A stretch of 64,000 nucleotides of DNA, taken from contig NZ_LJAK01000009.1 in assembly GCF_001420005.1 (NCBI RefSeq), forward strand, positions 1-64,000, read 5' to 3'. The first letter of the stretch is position 1. Every line of letters begins with the position of its first letter. A program made the position numbers and the translations under genes. The notes beneath the pieces are model-generated. The model did not search any database. It saw only the letters and a program-made list of their open reading frames with translations, and had not been told where the DNA came from. Shown here one piece after another: positions 24,998-33,212 of the stretch. This stretch comes from Loktanella sp. 3ANDIMAR09 (GTDB lineage: Bacteria > Pseudomonadota > Alphaproteobacteria > Rhodobacterales > Rhodobacteraceae).

Positions 24998-25965
24998 ACC
25001 CGTTCGGCACGACAAGGGCGGGCGAGGATGTCCACGTCCTGACGCTGGCGCAGGGTGATCTGCGCGTCGATCTGCTGACCTTTGGCGCGCGCTTGCAGGA
25101 CGTGCGGCTGGCCGGTGTCCCGCACAGCCTGACGCTGATGTCCGACAGGCTGTCCGACTACGAGGGGCCGATGCCATACCACGGCGCATTGGTGGGTCCT
25201 GTCGCAAACCGCATCGGCGCTGGTCGTGTGACGCTGGACGGCATGATGTATGAACTGGAACGCAACCAGGACGGTCGCATGACGCTGCATTCGGGCAGCG
25301 ACGGTATCCATGCCCGTGTCTGGCAGGTCATCGACCACGCACCGGACGCGGCGACCCTGCAGCTGACCTTGCAGGACGGCGATTGCGGATTGCCCGGCCA
25401 GCGCGTCATCACTGCCCGGTTCACGATCACAGCACCCGCGACCCTGTCCATGGACCTGACAGGCACTTCGGACGAATTGACCCTGATGAACATCGCGAAC
25501 CATTCGATGTGGAACATGGACGGCAGCCGCACCTGGGAGGGCCACTGCCTCGGGATCGCGGCCGAACACTATCTGCCGACCGACAACGACAACCTCGTTA
25601 CAGGAGAGATCGCCCCCGTGGCCGGCACCGGCATGGATTTTCGCACAGCGCGCGCGCCCCTGCCGGGTGATCCGATGCTGGACCACAACTTTTGCCTGTC
25701 GGACCGGCCAACGGCCCTGCGCGATGTGGTGACGCTGACCGGGAAAAGCGGTCTGCGCATGACGCTGGCAACCGATCGCACGGGCGTGCAGGTGTTCGAC
25801 AATCACGTAGGCCTACGCCCCGGGGCCGCCCCCTACGAGGGCTTCGCACTCGAGGCGCAGGATTGGCCAGACGCGCCGGCACACCGCGATTTTCCGTCTG
25901 TCCTGCTCAAACCGGATGCCCCCTATCGCCAGACAACGACCTGGCGCTTTGACCGGACGGAATAA
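24994..25965 (+). CDS. galM: Aldose 1-epimerase (galactose mutarotase)
   Basis: A 323-residue GalM-like protein. Family features include the substrate Arg in VANRIGAGRVTLDG, the catalytic His region (MTLHSGSDGIHARVW; NHSMWNM) and the C-terminal Glu in PYEGFALEAQDWPDA. It interconverts the alpha and beta anomers released by the two galactosidases, so the dehydrogenase can use both. The start at 24994 overlaps the GH42 stop as ATGA; ATG 24982 is an alternative. Confidence 0.9.
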   Translation: MNPFGTTRAGEDVHVLTLAQGDLRVDLLTFGARLQDVRLAGVPHSLTLMSDRLSDYEGPMPYHGALVGPVANRIGAGRVTLDGMMYELERNQDGRMTLHSGSDGIHARVWQVIDHAPDAATLQLTLQDGDCGLPGQRVITARFTITAPATLSMDLTGTSDELTLMNIANHSMWNMDGSRTWEGHCLGIAAEHYLPTDNDNLVTGEIAPVAGTGMDFRTARAPLPGDPMLDHNFCLSDRPTALRDVVTLTGKSGLRMTLATDRTGVQVFDNHVGLRPGAAPYEGFALEAQDWPDAPAHRDFPSVLLKPDAPYRQTTTWRFDRTE

Positions 25966-25989
25966 CCGCGCGAAATGCGCAAATTCGGT

Positions 25990-26018
25990 TTGACACCCCG
26001 GCGCAATGGGCCTAGTTC
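25990..26018 (+). promoter_or_regulatory. Candidate promoter of the CAT-anticodon tRNA gene
   Basis: TTGACA at 25990-25995, a 17-bp spacer and TAGTTC at 26013-26018. The predicted start near 26025 lies just before the mature tRNA 5' end at 26033. Confidence 0.5.
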
Positions 26019-26032
26019 AGCGCCCGTGGTGA

Positions 26033-26109
26033 GGCGCGGTAGCTCAGTTGGTTAGAGCGATCGACTCATAATCGATAGGTCGGGAGTTCAAGTCTCCCCC
26101 ACGCCACCA
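26033..26109 (+). tRNA. tRNA with CAT anticodon (elongator Met most likely; Ile2 not excluded)
   Basis: A full cloverleaf of 77 nt including encoded CCA. The D arm is GCTCAGTTGGTTAGAGC, the anticodon stem ATCGA/TCGAT with loop CTCATAA, and the T arm GGGAG-TTCAAGT-CTCCC. It lacks initiator features (no C1:A72 mismatch, no GGG/CCC anticodon stem). The acceptor stem GGCGCGG/CCACGCC has one C-A mismatch at the fifth pair. CAT also serves lysidine-modified tRNA-Ile, which sequence alone does not exclude. A copy of its 3' part follows at 26189. Confidence 0.88.
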
Positions 26110-26188
26110 CCCTTCCAAACCGTAACATCGCCTGCGCCCTGCATGCGCGAAGTGCCGACCGTGGGCGTTGGCTGCGCAAGCCACCCCT

Positions 26189-26225
26189 GGTCGGGAGTTC
26201 AAGCCTCCCCCACGCCACCACCCTT
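26189..26225 (+). repeat. Duplicated 3' fragment of the CAT-anticodon tRNA
   Basis: It repeats tRNA positions 26078-26114, from the variable loop through the T arm, CCACGCC acceptor strand, CCA and the following CCCTT, with one T-to-C change. The copies are 111 bp apart. The intervening 74 bp have no gene. This is the form of a direct-repeat scar left by tRNA-targeting integration or by a local duplication. Confidence 0.8.
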
Positions 26226-26332
26226 TTCAAACATGAGCCACGCCTGTGCCAGCCGGTGCGCTTGGACCTATCACTGTCAGCAACAGGTTTTGCGGCTTGC
26301 ACAGCGGCTGCGCCGTGGTCACACTTTGTGGC

Positions 26333-27745
26333 ATGGATATTCTTGCAGCACTGCGAACCGAACTGGGTGAAGGCGCCGTCCTCACTGGCGACTCCATGGC
26401 ACCCTGGTGCCACGATTGGACAGGTGGCTACACCAGCGCGCCCCTTGCCGTGGTCCGGCCCCGCGATACCGCAGGCGTCAGCGCGGTGATGCGGGCGGCG
26501 CAGGCCTCGGGCACGGGAGTCGTGCCGATTTCCGGCAACACCGGCCTGAACGGCGGTGCGGCAACGCAGGGCGGCCTGTTGCTGTCGCTGGACAGGATGA
26601 AAACGATCCGCGCGATCAACGCCACCGCGCGCAGCGCCGTGGTCGATGCGGGTGTGATTCTCTCGCAGATGCACGATGCGGCCGCGGCGCATGACCTGAT
26701 CTTTCCGCTGACCTTTGGCGCGCGCGGGTCAGCGATGATCGGCGGGGTGTTGTCGACCAACGCGGGCGGATCGAACGTGCTGCGCTACGGCAATACGCGG
26801 GATCTGGTGCTGGGGATCGAAGCCGTGCTGCCGGACGGCCGCGTGATGGACCTGATGGGACATCTGCACAAGGACAACACCGGCCTGAACCTCAAGCATC
26901 TGATGATCGGGGCCGAGGGCACGCTGGGCATCATCACCGCGGCCGTGCTGCGCCTGTTTCCCAAACCCCGCGCCTATGCCACCGCTATGGTCGCACTGAA
27001 CGATCTGGGGCCGGCACTGGACCTGCTGAACCGCGTGCAGGACGCGAGCCGCGGCGCTGTCGAGGCCTTTGAATTCATGCCCGACACCTATATCGACGGG
27101 CATCTTGCCATCAGACCCGACGCAAGACCCCCGTTCGACCGGCGCTATCCGGTGAACATCCTGATCGAGCTGGGGGCCACGGCCGCGCAGGACACCACGC
27201 CGCTGCCCGACGGCACCGTGCCGATCACCAACCTGCTGGAGGACATTCTGGGCCAGATGATCGCGGATGGCACCGTGCTGGATGCCCATGTCGCCGCATC
27301 CGAGGCGCAGCGCCGGGACATGTGGGCCCGCCGGGAGGCCGCTGGCGAAATCGGGTTCCGCAAACGGCCATTGGTGGACACCGACGTGGCCGTCGGCCTG
27401 ACCGACGTGGATGCCTTCTTGCGCCACGTCCGGGCGGGTCTGTTGGCACTGGACCCTGGCGCCACCGATTGGGCCGTGTCACATCTGGGTGACGGCAACG
27501 TCCATTATGTCGCCTATCCCAGCCGCGACGACCCCGCGTTGATCCACGCGATCCGCGCCATGGTCGATGCCGTGACGGCGGACCTGAACGGGTCGTTCAG
27601 TGCAGAACACGGCATCGGCCTGTCCAAACGCGTCAGCATGGCCCGACACAAGGACCCCGCCGCACTGGATGCGATGCGCGCGATCAAGGCAGCGCTTGAC
27701 CCACGCGGGATCATGAATCCGGGTAAAATGCTGCCCGACGCCTAG
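26333..27745 (+). CDS. FAD-linked oxidase (D-2-hydroxyacid dehydrogenase, GlcD/D2HGDH type)
   Basis: A 470-residue protein with an N-terminal PCMH FAD-binding domain (about 35-215; PISGNTGLNGGA, GGVLSTNAGGSN) and a C-terminal FAD-oxidase domain ending SAEHGIGLSKR and PRGIMNPGKML. Such enzymes oxidise D-2-hydroxyglutarate, D-lactate or glycolate. The HLGDGNVHY motif carries the metal-binding His. The precise substrate is open. Its stop shares CTAG with the hemC stop. Confidence 0.87.
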   Translation: MDILAALRTELGEGAVLTGDSMAPWCHDWTGGYTSAPLAVVRPRDTAGVSAVMRAAQASGTGVVPISGNTGLNGGAATQGGLLLSLDRMKTIRAINATARSAVVDAGVILSQMHDAAAAHDLIFPLTFGARGSAMIGGVLSTNAGGSNVLRYGNTRDLVLGIEAVLPDGRVMDLMGHLHKDNTGLNLKHLMIGAEGTLGIITAAVLRLFPKPRAYATAMVALNDLGPALDLLNRVQDASRGAVEAFEFMPDTYIDGHLAIRPDARPPFDRRYPVNILIELGATAAQDTTPLPDGTVPITNLLEDILGQMIADGTVLDAHVAASEAQRRDMWARREAAGEIGFRKRPLVDTDVAVGLTDVDAFLRHVRAGLLALDPGATDWAVSHLGDGNVHYVAYPSRDDPALIHAIRAMVDAVTADLNGSFSAEHGIGLSKRVSMARHKDPAALDAMRAIKAALDPRGIMNPGKMLPDA

Positions 27746-28680
27746 TCAAAGAAACCGTCGCCCGCCTCTGCCAGCAGTTTTGCCGCCATGTCGCGGCCCA
27801 TGTCGGGGCCCTGTTCGACCCAGCCTGTCGCGACCTCGGTCAGCACGCGGCTGCCGTCATGGCGCAGGATTTCGCCGCGCAGATGCAAGGTGTCGCCGTC
27901 CAGTTCGGCCAGCCCCCCGATCGGGGTTTCACAAGACCCGTCCAGCCCCGCCAGCAGCGCCCGTTCGGCAGCCAGACGGTGGCCCGTGGGCGCGTCATGG
28001 ATCGCAGCCAGCATACGGGCGGCCCTGTCGTCACCGATGCGGCGTTCGATGCCGATGGCGCCTTGTGCAATCGCGGGCAGCATGTCGTCCGGCGAAATCG
28101 GGACATAGGGCACATCGGCCATGCCCAACCGATTCAGACCGGCCGTCGCAAGGAATGTCGCATCCGCGACGCCATCTGCCAGTTTTTGCAGGCGGGTCTG
28201 CACGTTGCCGCGGAATTCGACCACTTGCAGGTGCGGAAACCGCGCCGCCAGCTGCGCGCGGCGACGCGTGGATGACGTGCCCACGACCGCACCACCCGGC
28301 ATTTCGGCCAATGACCGGTATTTCAACGAGACAAAGGCATCGCGAACATCTTCGCGCGGCAGGTAGCAGTCCATCACCAGCCCGTCAGGCTGACGGGTCG
28401 GCATGTCCTTGGTCGAATGCACCGCGATGTCGATATCGCCGGCCAGCAGCGCCTCTTCGATTTCGCGGGTAAACAGACCCTTGCCGTCGATTTCGCGCAG
28501 CGGCTTGTCCAGGATCTGGTCACCGGTGACCTTGATCACCGTGATTTCAAAGGCCTCCTGCGGCAGGTCAAAGGCAACCGAGAGGCGTGCGCGCGTCTCA
28601 TGCGCCTGTGCCAGCGCCAGCGGCGAACCGCGGGTGCCGATCTTGAAGGGAGCGTCGGGTGTGGGCATGTTTTCTGTCAT
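27742..28680 (-). CDS. hemC: Hydroxymethylbilane synthase (porphobilinogen deaminase)
   Basis: A 312-residue protein with the N-terminal motif [21 protein letters not shown], and the cofactor-binding cysteine in [10 protein letters not shown]. It joins four porphobilinogens into the linear tetrapyrrole precursor of uroporphyrinogen. It is divergent from hemE across an 81-bp gap that holds PpsR/CrtJ-like motifs. An internal ATG at 28668 could also start it. Confidence 0.96.
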   Translation of the reverse strand: MTENMPTPDAPFKIGTRGSPLALAQAHETRARLSVAFDLPQEAFEITVIKVTGDQILDKPLREIDGKGLFTREIEEALLAGDIDIAVHSTKDMPTRQPDGLVMDCYLPREDVRDAFVSLKYRSLAEMPGGAVVGTSSTRRRAQLAARFPHLQVVEFRGNVQTRLQKLADGVADATFLATAGLNRLGMADVPYVPISPDDMLPAIAQGAIGIERRIGDDRAARMLAAIHDAPTGHRLAAERALLAGLDGSCETPIGGLAELDGDTLHLRGEILRHDGSRVLTEVATGWVEQGPDMGRDMAAKLLAEAGDGFFD

Positions 28681-28696
28681 AAGTGTTTGTTAGCGG

Positions 28697-28740
28697 TGTC
28701 ACGTTCGCTTGACAACGGCAGGTGTCACGTTGGATCAAAA
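28697..28740. promoter_or_regulatory. Tandem PpsR/CrtJ-like sites between hemC and hemE
   Basis: TGT-N12-ACA is exact at 28697-28714. Eight bases later a second copy begins (28723), repeating GGTGTCACGTT but ending AAA instead of ACA. CrtJ/PpsR of purple bacteria binds paired TGT-N12-ACA sites spaced by eight bases and controls heme and bacteriochlorophyll genes. The first site overlaps a TTGACA -35 element at 28709-28714. Confidence 0.45.
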
Positions 28741-28761
28741 CCCCAGACAAAAGGGACCGAT

Positions 28762-29790
28762 ATGACAAAAACTATCCTGCGCGCGCTGGCGGGCGAAACA
28801 CTGCCGACACCACCGATCTGGATGATGCGGCAAGCGGGTCGATACCTGCCGGAGTACAAGGCGACCCGCGCGCAGGCGGGCGATTTCCTGTCACTGTGCT
28901 ATAACCCCGAACTGGCAGCCGAGGTCACGTTGCAGCCGATCCGCCGTTACGGGTTCGATGCGGCAATCCTGTTTGCCGATATTCTGTTGCTGCCGCAGGC
29001 ATTGGGTGCGGACCTGTGGTTCGTCACGGGCGAAGGCCCGCGCCTGTCCACGATCACCAGCCAGTCCGATCTGGACAAGCTGGGTCCGGTCGACAACATC
29101 GACGAAGTGTTGTCCCCCATTTATGAGACACTCAAAATCCTGTCGCAGGAATTGCCTGCGGAAACGACGTTGATCGGTTTCGCGGGCGCGCCCTGGACCG
29201 TGGCGACCTACATGATCGCAGGTCAGGGCACACCGGATCAGGGTCCGGCGCACAGGCTCAAGGACGAGGATCGCCCGGTGTTCGAGGCCCTGCTGGACAA
29301 GATCACCGAAGGCACGATCCATTACCTGTCCAAGCAGATCGAGGCCGGTGCCGAGGTCGTCAAGATTTTCGACAGCTGGGCCGGATCGCTGACAGGGACC
29401 GATTTCGAGAAATACGCCGTGGCCCCAGCGGCCCGCATTACCGCCGCACTCAAGGCGCAACACCCCGGCGTGCCGGTCATCGCGTTTCCGCGCGGCGCGG
29501 GCGAGAAATACGCAGGTCTGCATCAGGCCATCGGTGCCGATTGCATCGCACTGGATGATGGGGTGACCGCTGGCTGGGCTGCGGGTGCCGTGCAGACGGG
29601 CGGCTGCGTGCAAGGCAACCTTGCGTCGCGTCACATGGTCAGCGGCGGCGATGATCTGGTGCGCGAAACGCGCGCGATCTGCGACGCCTTTGCGCAGGGG
29701 CCGCATATCTTCAACCTTGGCCACGGGATCACCCCAGACGCCGATCCGGCCAATGTGCAACTGATGATCGACACGGTACGGGGCGGCTGA
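28762..29790 (+). CDS. hemE: Uroporphyrinogen decarboxylase
   Basis: A 342-residue protein recognised from [13 protein letters not shown] near the N-terminus, the catalytic-pocket segment [14 protein letters not shown], and [13 protein letters not shown]. It converts uroporphyrinogen III to coproporphyrinogen III, the substrate of HemF encoded nearby. AAAGGGA precedes the ATG at 28762. The TGA overlaps the next ATG (TGATG). Confidence 0.97.
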   Translation: MTKTILRALAGETLPTPPIWMMRQAGRYLPEYKATRAQAGDFLSLCYNPELAAEVTLQPIRRYGFDAAILFADILLLPQALGADLWFVTGEGPRLSTITSQSDLDKLGPVDNIDEVLSPIYETLKILSQELPAETTLIGFAGAPWTVATYMIAGQGTPDQGPAHRLKDEDRPVFEALLDKITEGTIHYLSKQIEAGAEVVKIFDSWAGSLTGTDFEKYAVAPAARITAALKAQHPGVPVIAFPRGAGEKYAGLHQAIGADCIALDDGVTAGWAAGAVQTGGCVQGNLASRHMVSGGDDLVRETRAICDAFAQGPHIFNLGHGITPDADPANVQLMIDTVRGG

Positions 29791-30416
29791 TGTATGTGCC
29801 CGCAGCCTTTGCCGAGAACCGGCCAGAGGTGCTGCACCATGCGATCCGCGACATACAGTTTGCCGCACTCGTGACGCAAACGGCAGAGGGCATGCAGGTC
29901 ACGCATGCCCCGCTGTTGTTGCGCGACAGGGGGCCCGTGGTGACGCTGGAAACCCATGTGGCGCGGGGCAATCCCCATGCGACAGCCTTGTGCGCAGGTC
30001 AGCCGACGGTCGCGATCTTTCAGGGGCCGCAGGCCTATATCTCGCCCTCGTTCTATCCCAGCAAGGCAGAGCACGGTAAAGTGGTCCCCACCTGGACCTA
30101 CATCGTGGTGCATGCGCATGGCACCGTCGCGCCGATGGATGACGACGCCGACCTGTTGCAGCATCTGCACGATCTGACCGACCACAACGAACGACCGCGC
30201 GCAAAAGCGTGGTCCGTCGATGATGCACCAAGTGACTATATCAGGAAACTGAAACGCGGCATCGTCGGGCTGCGCATGACCGTCGACAGGATCGAAGGCG
30301 CGTGGAAGATCAACCAGAACAAGCCAGAGGCCGACCGCAACGGCACCGCCGACGGCCTTGCGGCCAGTGGCGAGATGGGCCGCGCCCTGGCCTACGTGCT
30401 GCGCGCAGCCCGCTAG
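29790..30416 (+). CDS. PaiB-family FMN-binding protein
   Basis: A 208-residue protein of the PaiB family (FMN-binding split-barrel fold). Family markers are MYVPAAFAE at the start, HVARGNPHA, ISPSFYPSK, VPTWTYIVVHAHG and the end segment WKINQNKPEADR. PaiB was named as a negative regulator of protease and sporulation genes in Bacillus, but in proteobacteria its role is unknown and flavin binding may be the main property. Translation is coupled to hemE, which may hint at redox or heme linkage (inference). It shares a CTAG stop overlap with 30413-30952. Confidence 0.85.
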   Translation: MYVPAAFAENRPEVLHHAIRDIQFAALVTQTAEGMQVTHAPLLLRDRGPVVTLETHVARGNPHATALCAGQPTVAIFQGPQAYISPSFYPSKAEHGKVVPTWTYIVVHAHGTVAPMDDDADLLQHLHDLTDHNERPRAKAWSVDDAPSDYIRKLKRGIVGLRMTVDRIEGAWKINQNKPEADRNGTADGLAASGEMGRALAYVLRAAR

Positions 30417-30952
30417 AGGGGCGTCAGCCCTTCGGTCTGCGGCAGCGGCACAGGCTGCGTGACAAGGTGTGACTTGCGTTTTTCGTAGAACGCATTTCCG
30501 CCCGCCGTGACGGTGTAGTGCATGTTGTCATAGGAAAAGCGGTGATCCTTTTGATGGAAAAACCGCGCACCGCCAACCATCGGGTGCCGTTCGCCAGCCA
30601 GCACCGCGCGAGCGGCAGCCTGTACGTCGGGCATGGCGGTGGAATTCATCGGGCGTGACATGACGCCGGGGGCAAACTGGTTGCGCTGGCCGACCACGCC
30701 GCAGACCGAATTCGGGAAATCGGGCGATGCGACACGGTTCATGACCACTGTGCCGACGGCCACCAAACCGTCGCGGCTGGACCGGTGCGATTCAAAGAAC
30801 ATCGCCCGTTCCATGCATTCGAGGCTGTCGTCACTGAACCGCATCTGCGGCCCATCCGTCACGTCGTCCTTGCCGCCAAAGAACCCGCAAGCGGTCGTCA
30901 GCGACAAAACTGCCGCCATCGCACCAAACCGCAAAGCCAAAGTTGCCGTCAT
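30413..30952 (-). CDS. SleB-like cell wall hydrolase, lipoprotein
   Basis: A 179-residue protein with an N-terminal lipoprotein signal (lipobox TTAC, Cys22) and a Hydrolase_2/SleB domain (about 45-155) containing LECMERAMFFESHRSS, VGTVVMNRV and QRNQFAPG. This lytic transglycosylase-like fold acts on peptidoglycan in the periplasm. AGGA precedes the ATG. It overlaps paiB tail to tail by four bases. Confidence 0.85.
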   Translation of the reverse strand: MTATLALRFGAMAAVLSLTTACGFFGGKDDVTDGPQMRFSDDSLECMERAMFFESHRSSRDGLVAVGTVVMNRVASPDFPNSVCGVVGQRNQFAPGVMSRPMNSTAMPDVQAAARAVLAGERHPMVGGARFFHQKDHRFSYDNMHYTVTAGGNAFYEKRKSHLVTQPVPLPQTEGLTPL

Positions 30953-31041
30953 ATCCTGCCCCCGATCCCCGTTTGCGACAGATTATGCGCAAGGTGCGGG
31001 ATCGCTCAAGACATCATTGCGCCACCTGCGCGACACCGCCG

Positions 31042-31932
31042 TCAGACCCATTTCGCCAGTGGTGGCAGGCTCATCAGCACGGCATTCGCGTCATGCCCGG
31101 TGGTCAGGCCGAATTTGGTGCCCCGGTCGTAAACCAGATTGTATTCCGCATAAAGCCCGCGGTGGATCAGCTGTGTATCCTTGTCCGCGTCCGTCCAGGC
31201 CAGATCGCGGCGCCGTTCGACAAGCGGGACATAGGCGGGCAAGAATGCGCGACCGATGTCCTGTGTCAGGGTGAAATCTGATTCCCAGTCGCCGGTGCAA
31301 TGGTCATCCATGAAAATGCCACCGACGCCACGCGCGCGATTGCGGTGCGGGATGTAGAAATATTCGTCCGCCCAGGCCTTGAGCCGGGGGTAATGTTCGG
31401 TGCCATGCGGGTCCAGATGCGCCTGCTGTGTGGCGTGGAAATGGGCGGTGTCCTCGTCGTATTCGATGCAGGGGTTCAGGTCGGACCCGCCGCCGAACCA
31501 CCATGCGTGGGGCGTCCAGAACATCCGCGTGTTCATGTGCACCGCAGGCGCATGAGGGTTTTGCATATGCGCGACCAGGCTGATGCCCGACGCCCAGAAC
31601 CGCGGGTCCTCCGCCATGCCCGGCACGCCGCGCGCGGCCATGGCACGCTGTGCCGCCTCGCCCAACTGGCCGTATACCGTCGAGGTGTTCACACCGACCT
31701 TTTCAAACACGCGGCCACCGCGCATCACGGACATCACACCGCCGCCCGCGTCCGACCCGTCGTCGGATGTGCGCGCGGTCACCGTGCGTTCGAACCGGCC
31801 TGCGGGCAGGTCGGCCGTAGGGCCAGTGGTCTGGCTGTCTTCCAACGCCTCAAAGGCCGTGACGATCTGATCGCGCAGGGTTTCAAACCAGCCGCTGGCG
31901 CGTGCCTTTTCGGTATCCATCAAATCAGCCAT
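31042..31932 (-). CDS. hemF: Oxygen-dependent coproporphyrinogen III oxidase
   Basis: A 296-residue protein with the HemF patterns GGGVMSVMRG, VHMNTRMFW, WWFGGGSDLNP, FYIPHRNRARGVGGIFMD and GLYAEYNLVYDRGT. It oxidatively decarboxylates coproporphyrinogen III to protoporphyrinogen IX. The start at 31932 has AAGGG upstream; ATG 31920 is an in-frame alternative. Along with hemC and hemE it makes this a small heme-gene neighbourhood. Confidence 0.96.
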   Translation of the reverse strand: MADLMDTEKARASGWFETLRDQIVTAFEALEDSQTTGPTADLPAGRFERTVTARTSDDGSDAGGGVMSVMRGGRVFEKVGVNTSTVYGQLGEAAQRAMAARGVPGMAEDPRFWASGISLVAHMQNPHAPAVHMNTRMFWTPHAWWFGGGSDLNPCIEYDEDTAHFHATQQAHLDPHGTEHYPRLKAWADEYFYIPHRNRARGVGGIFMDDHCTGDWESDFTLTQDIGRAFLPAYVPLVERRRDLAWTDADKDTQLIHRGLYAEYNLVYDRGTKFGLTTGHDANAVLMSLPPLAKWV

Positions 31933-32015
31933 CAACCCTTGCCCCCGTGATATTGCATAACATCTTATGCCTTGCTCCACTCGACCGGACCAGAGCAGTT
32001 CAGAGGATTTTCACG

Positions 32016-32393
32016 ATGAAATGGGTAATCGCACTTGCGCCGCTGGCCGTCATGGCCGCCTGTGCCTCGCCACAGCAACAATGCCTGTCCAACGCAACAC
32101 AGGACCTGCGGATCAATGCCTTTTTGATCGCACAGACCGAGGCCAATCTGGAGCGCGGCTTTGCCATCGACCAGCAGCAACGCGTGACGCGCAGGCCCAC
32201 GTTCTGCCGGACAGAGGACAACGGTTTCCGGTTTGGCTGTGCGGATGTGCGCGTGCGCAACGTGGCGGTCCCGCAGGCAATCAATCTGGAAACGGAACGC
32301 GACACGCTGGATCAGCTGCTGGCCACACGCGCACAATTGCAGCGCCGGACAGATACCGCCGTGGCTGAATGTCGGCGGATGTTTCCCGCCTGA
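32016..32393 (+). CDS. Small lipoprotein of unknown function
   Basis: A 125-residue protein. The signal peptide ends in the lipobox MAAC (Cys14), followed by a charged helical segment and two later cysteines (CRTEDNGFRFGC), possibly a disulfide pair, and a helical end with the last cysteine at VAECRRMF. AGAGGA lies upstream of the ATG. I do not recognise a named family. It abuts the convergent SDR gene with no gap. Confidence 0.75.
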   Translation: MKWVIALAPLAVMAACASPQQQCLSNATQDLRINAFLIAQTEANLERGFAIDQQQRVTRRPTFCRTEDNGFRFGCADVRVRNVAVPQAINLETERDTLDQLLATRAQLQRRTDTAVAECRRMFPA

Positions 32394-33200
32394 TCAGTGA
32401 ACCGAAACGGCGGCCGGATCCAGCAGGGTGCGGCCACCGTCCACGGTAATGACCTCGCCCGTGACAAAGCTGGCCGCGTCAGAGGCAAGATATTGCACGG
32501 TATCCGCGACCTCTGCCGCGTTGGCGATGCGGTGCATCGGCGTGCTTTCGATGATGGCCGCACGCGCGTCGCCGTGATCCTTGATCCAGCCGCGCAGCGA
32601 TGCCGACAACACCGATCCGACAGATACGGCGTTCACCCTGATCTTTTCGGGGGCGAGGGCCACGGCCAGACTGCGGGTCATCTGTTCCAGCGCCGCCGAC
32701 GCGATGGAAAACCCCAGCAATTCGGGATGCGCACGCCGGGCTGAAATTGACGACAGGTTCACGATGCAACCGATGCTGGATTCGTCAGGTGCACCATCGC
32801 CCGCCTGTTTGATGAACCGCCGCGCGACCGCCTGCGACAGGCGCAGCGGCAGTAACAGGTTCTGGTCCAGCATGTGACTGACCGACGTATCATCAGGGTC
32901 CAGCGGTTCCGACGGGATGACCTGTCGTGCTGCGTTGACCAGAATGTCCACCCGGTCAAAGGCATCGACCGTGGCCGACAGCAGGTTCGCCACCGCCAGT
33001 TTTTCGCGCAGATCGCCCGAGAACAGCAGCACGTTGTCCTCCTTGGCAAGCTCGCCCACCTCTTCGGTCAGGGCCGCCTCGTCGATGTCGGCAAAGACGA
33101 CATTCGCGCCTGCGCGCACGAAACTGCGGGCAACCGCAAGGCCCACACCATTGGCAGCACCGGTCACGATGGCTGTGCGGCCCTTGATCGAAAATGACAT
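32394..33200 (-). CDS. SDR-fold protein lacking the YxxxK catalytic pair
   Basis: A 268-residue protein with a Rossmann start (TGAANGVGLAV), aspartates of an NAD-binding SDR (FADID), and a conserved C-terminal VTGEVITVDGG. However, the catalytic stretch aligned to YSASK reads FSIAS: Tyr is Phe and Lys is Ser. NNAG also reads VNAA. The Ser of LSSIS remains. Classical dehydrogenase chemistry is therefore unlikely; it may bind nucleotide without reduction, or act in another way. GGAG precedes the ATG. It is 12 bases downstream of the methyltransferase gene in the same direction. Confidence 0.85.
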   Translation of the reverse strand: MSFSIKGRTAIVTGAANGVGLAVARSFVRAGANVVFADIDEAALTEEVGELAKEDNVLLFSGDLREKLAVANLLSATVDAFDRVDILVNAARQVIPSEPLDPDDTSVSHMLDQNLLLPLRLSQAVARRFIKQAGDGAPDESSIGCIVNLSSISARRAHPELLGFSIASAALEQMTRSLAVALAPEKIRVNAVSVGSVLSASLRGWIKDHGDARAAIIESTPMHRIANAAEVADTVQYLASDAASFVTGEVITVDGGRTLLDPAAVSVH

Positions 33201-33212
33201 GATTGTCTCCTG

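Noticed and set aside
26066-26692. A minus-strand open frame with repeated VAWGRLELPT peptide over the tRNA and the FAD-oxidase start
   Set aside because: The repeated peptide is the antisense translation of the tRNA 3' half and its duplicate, a well-known spurious gene type. The rest runs antisense to the real FAD-linked oxidase.
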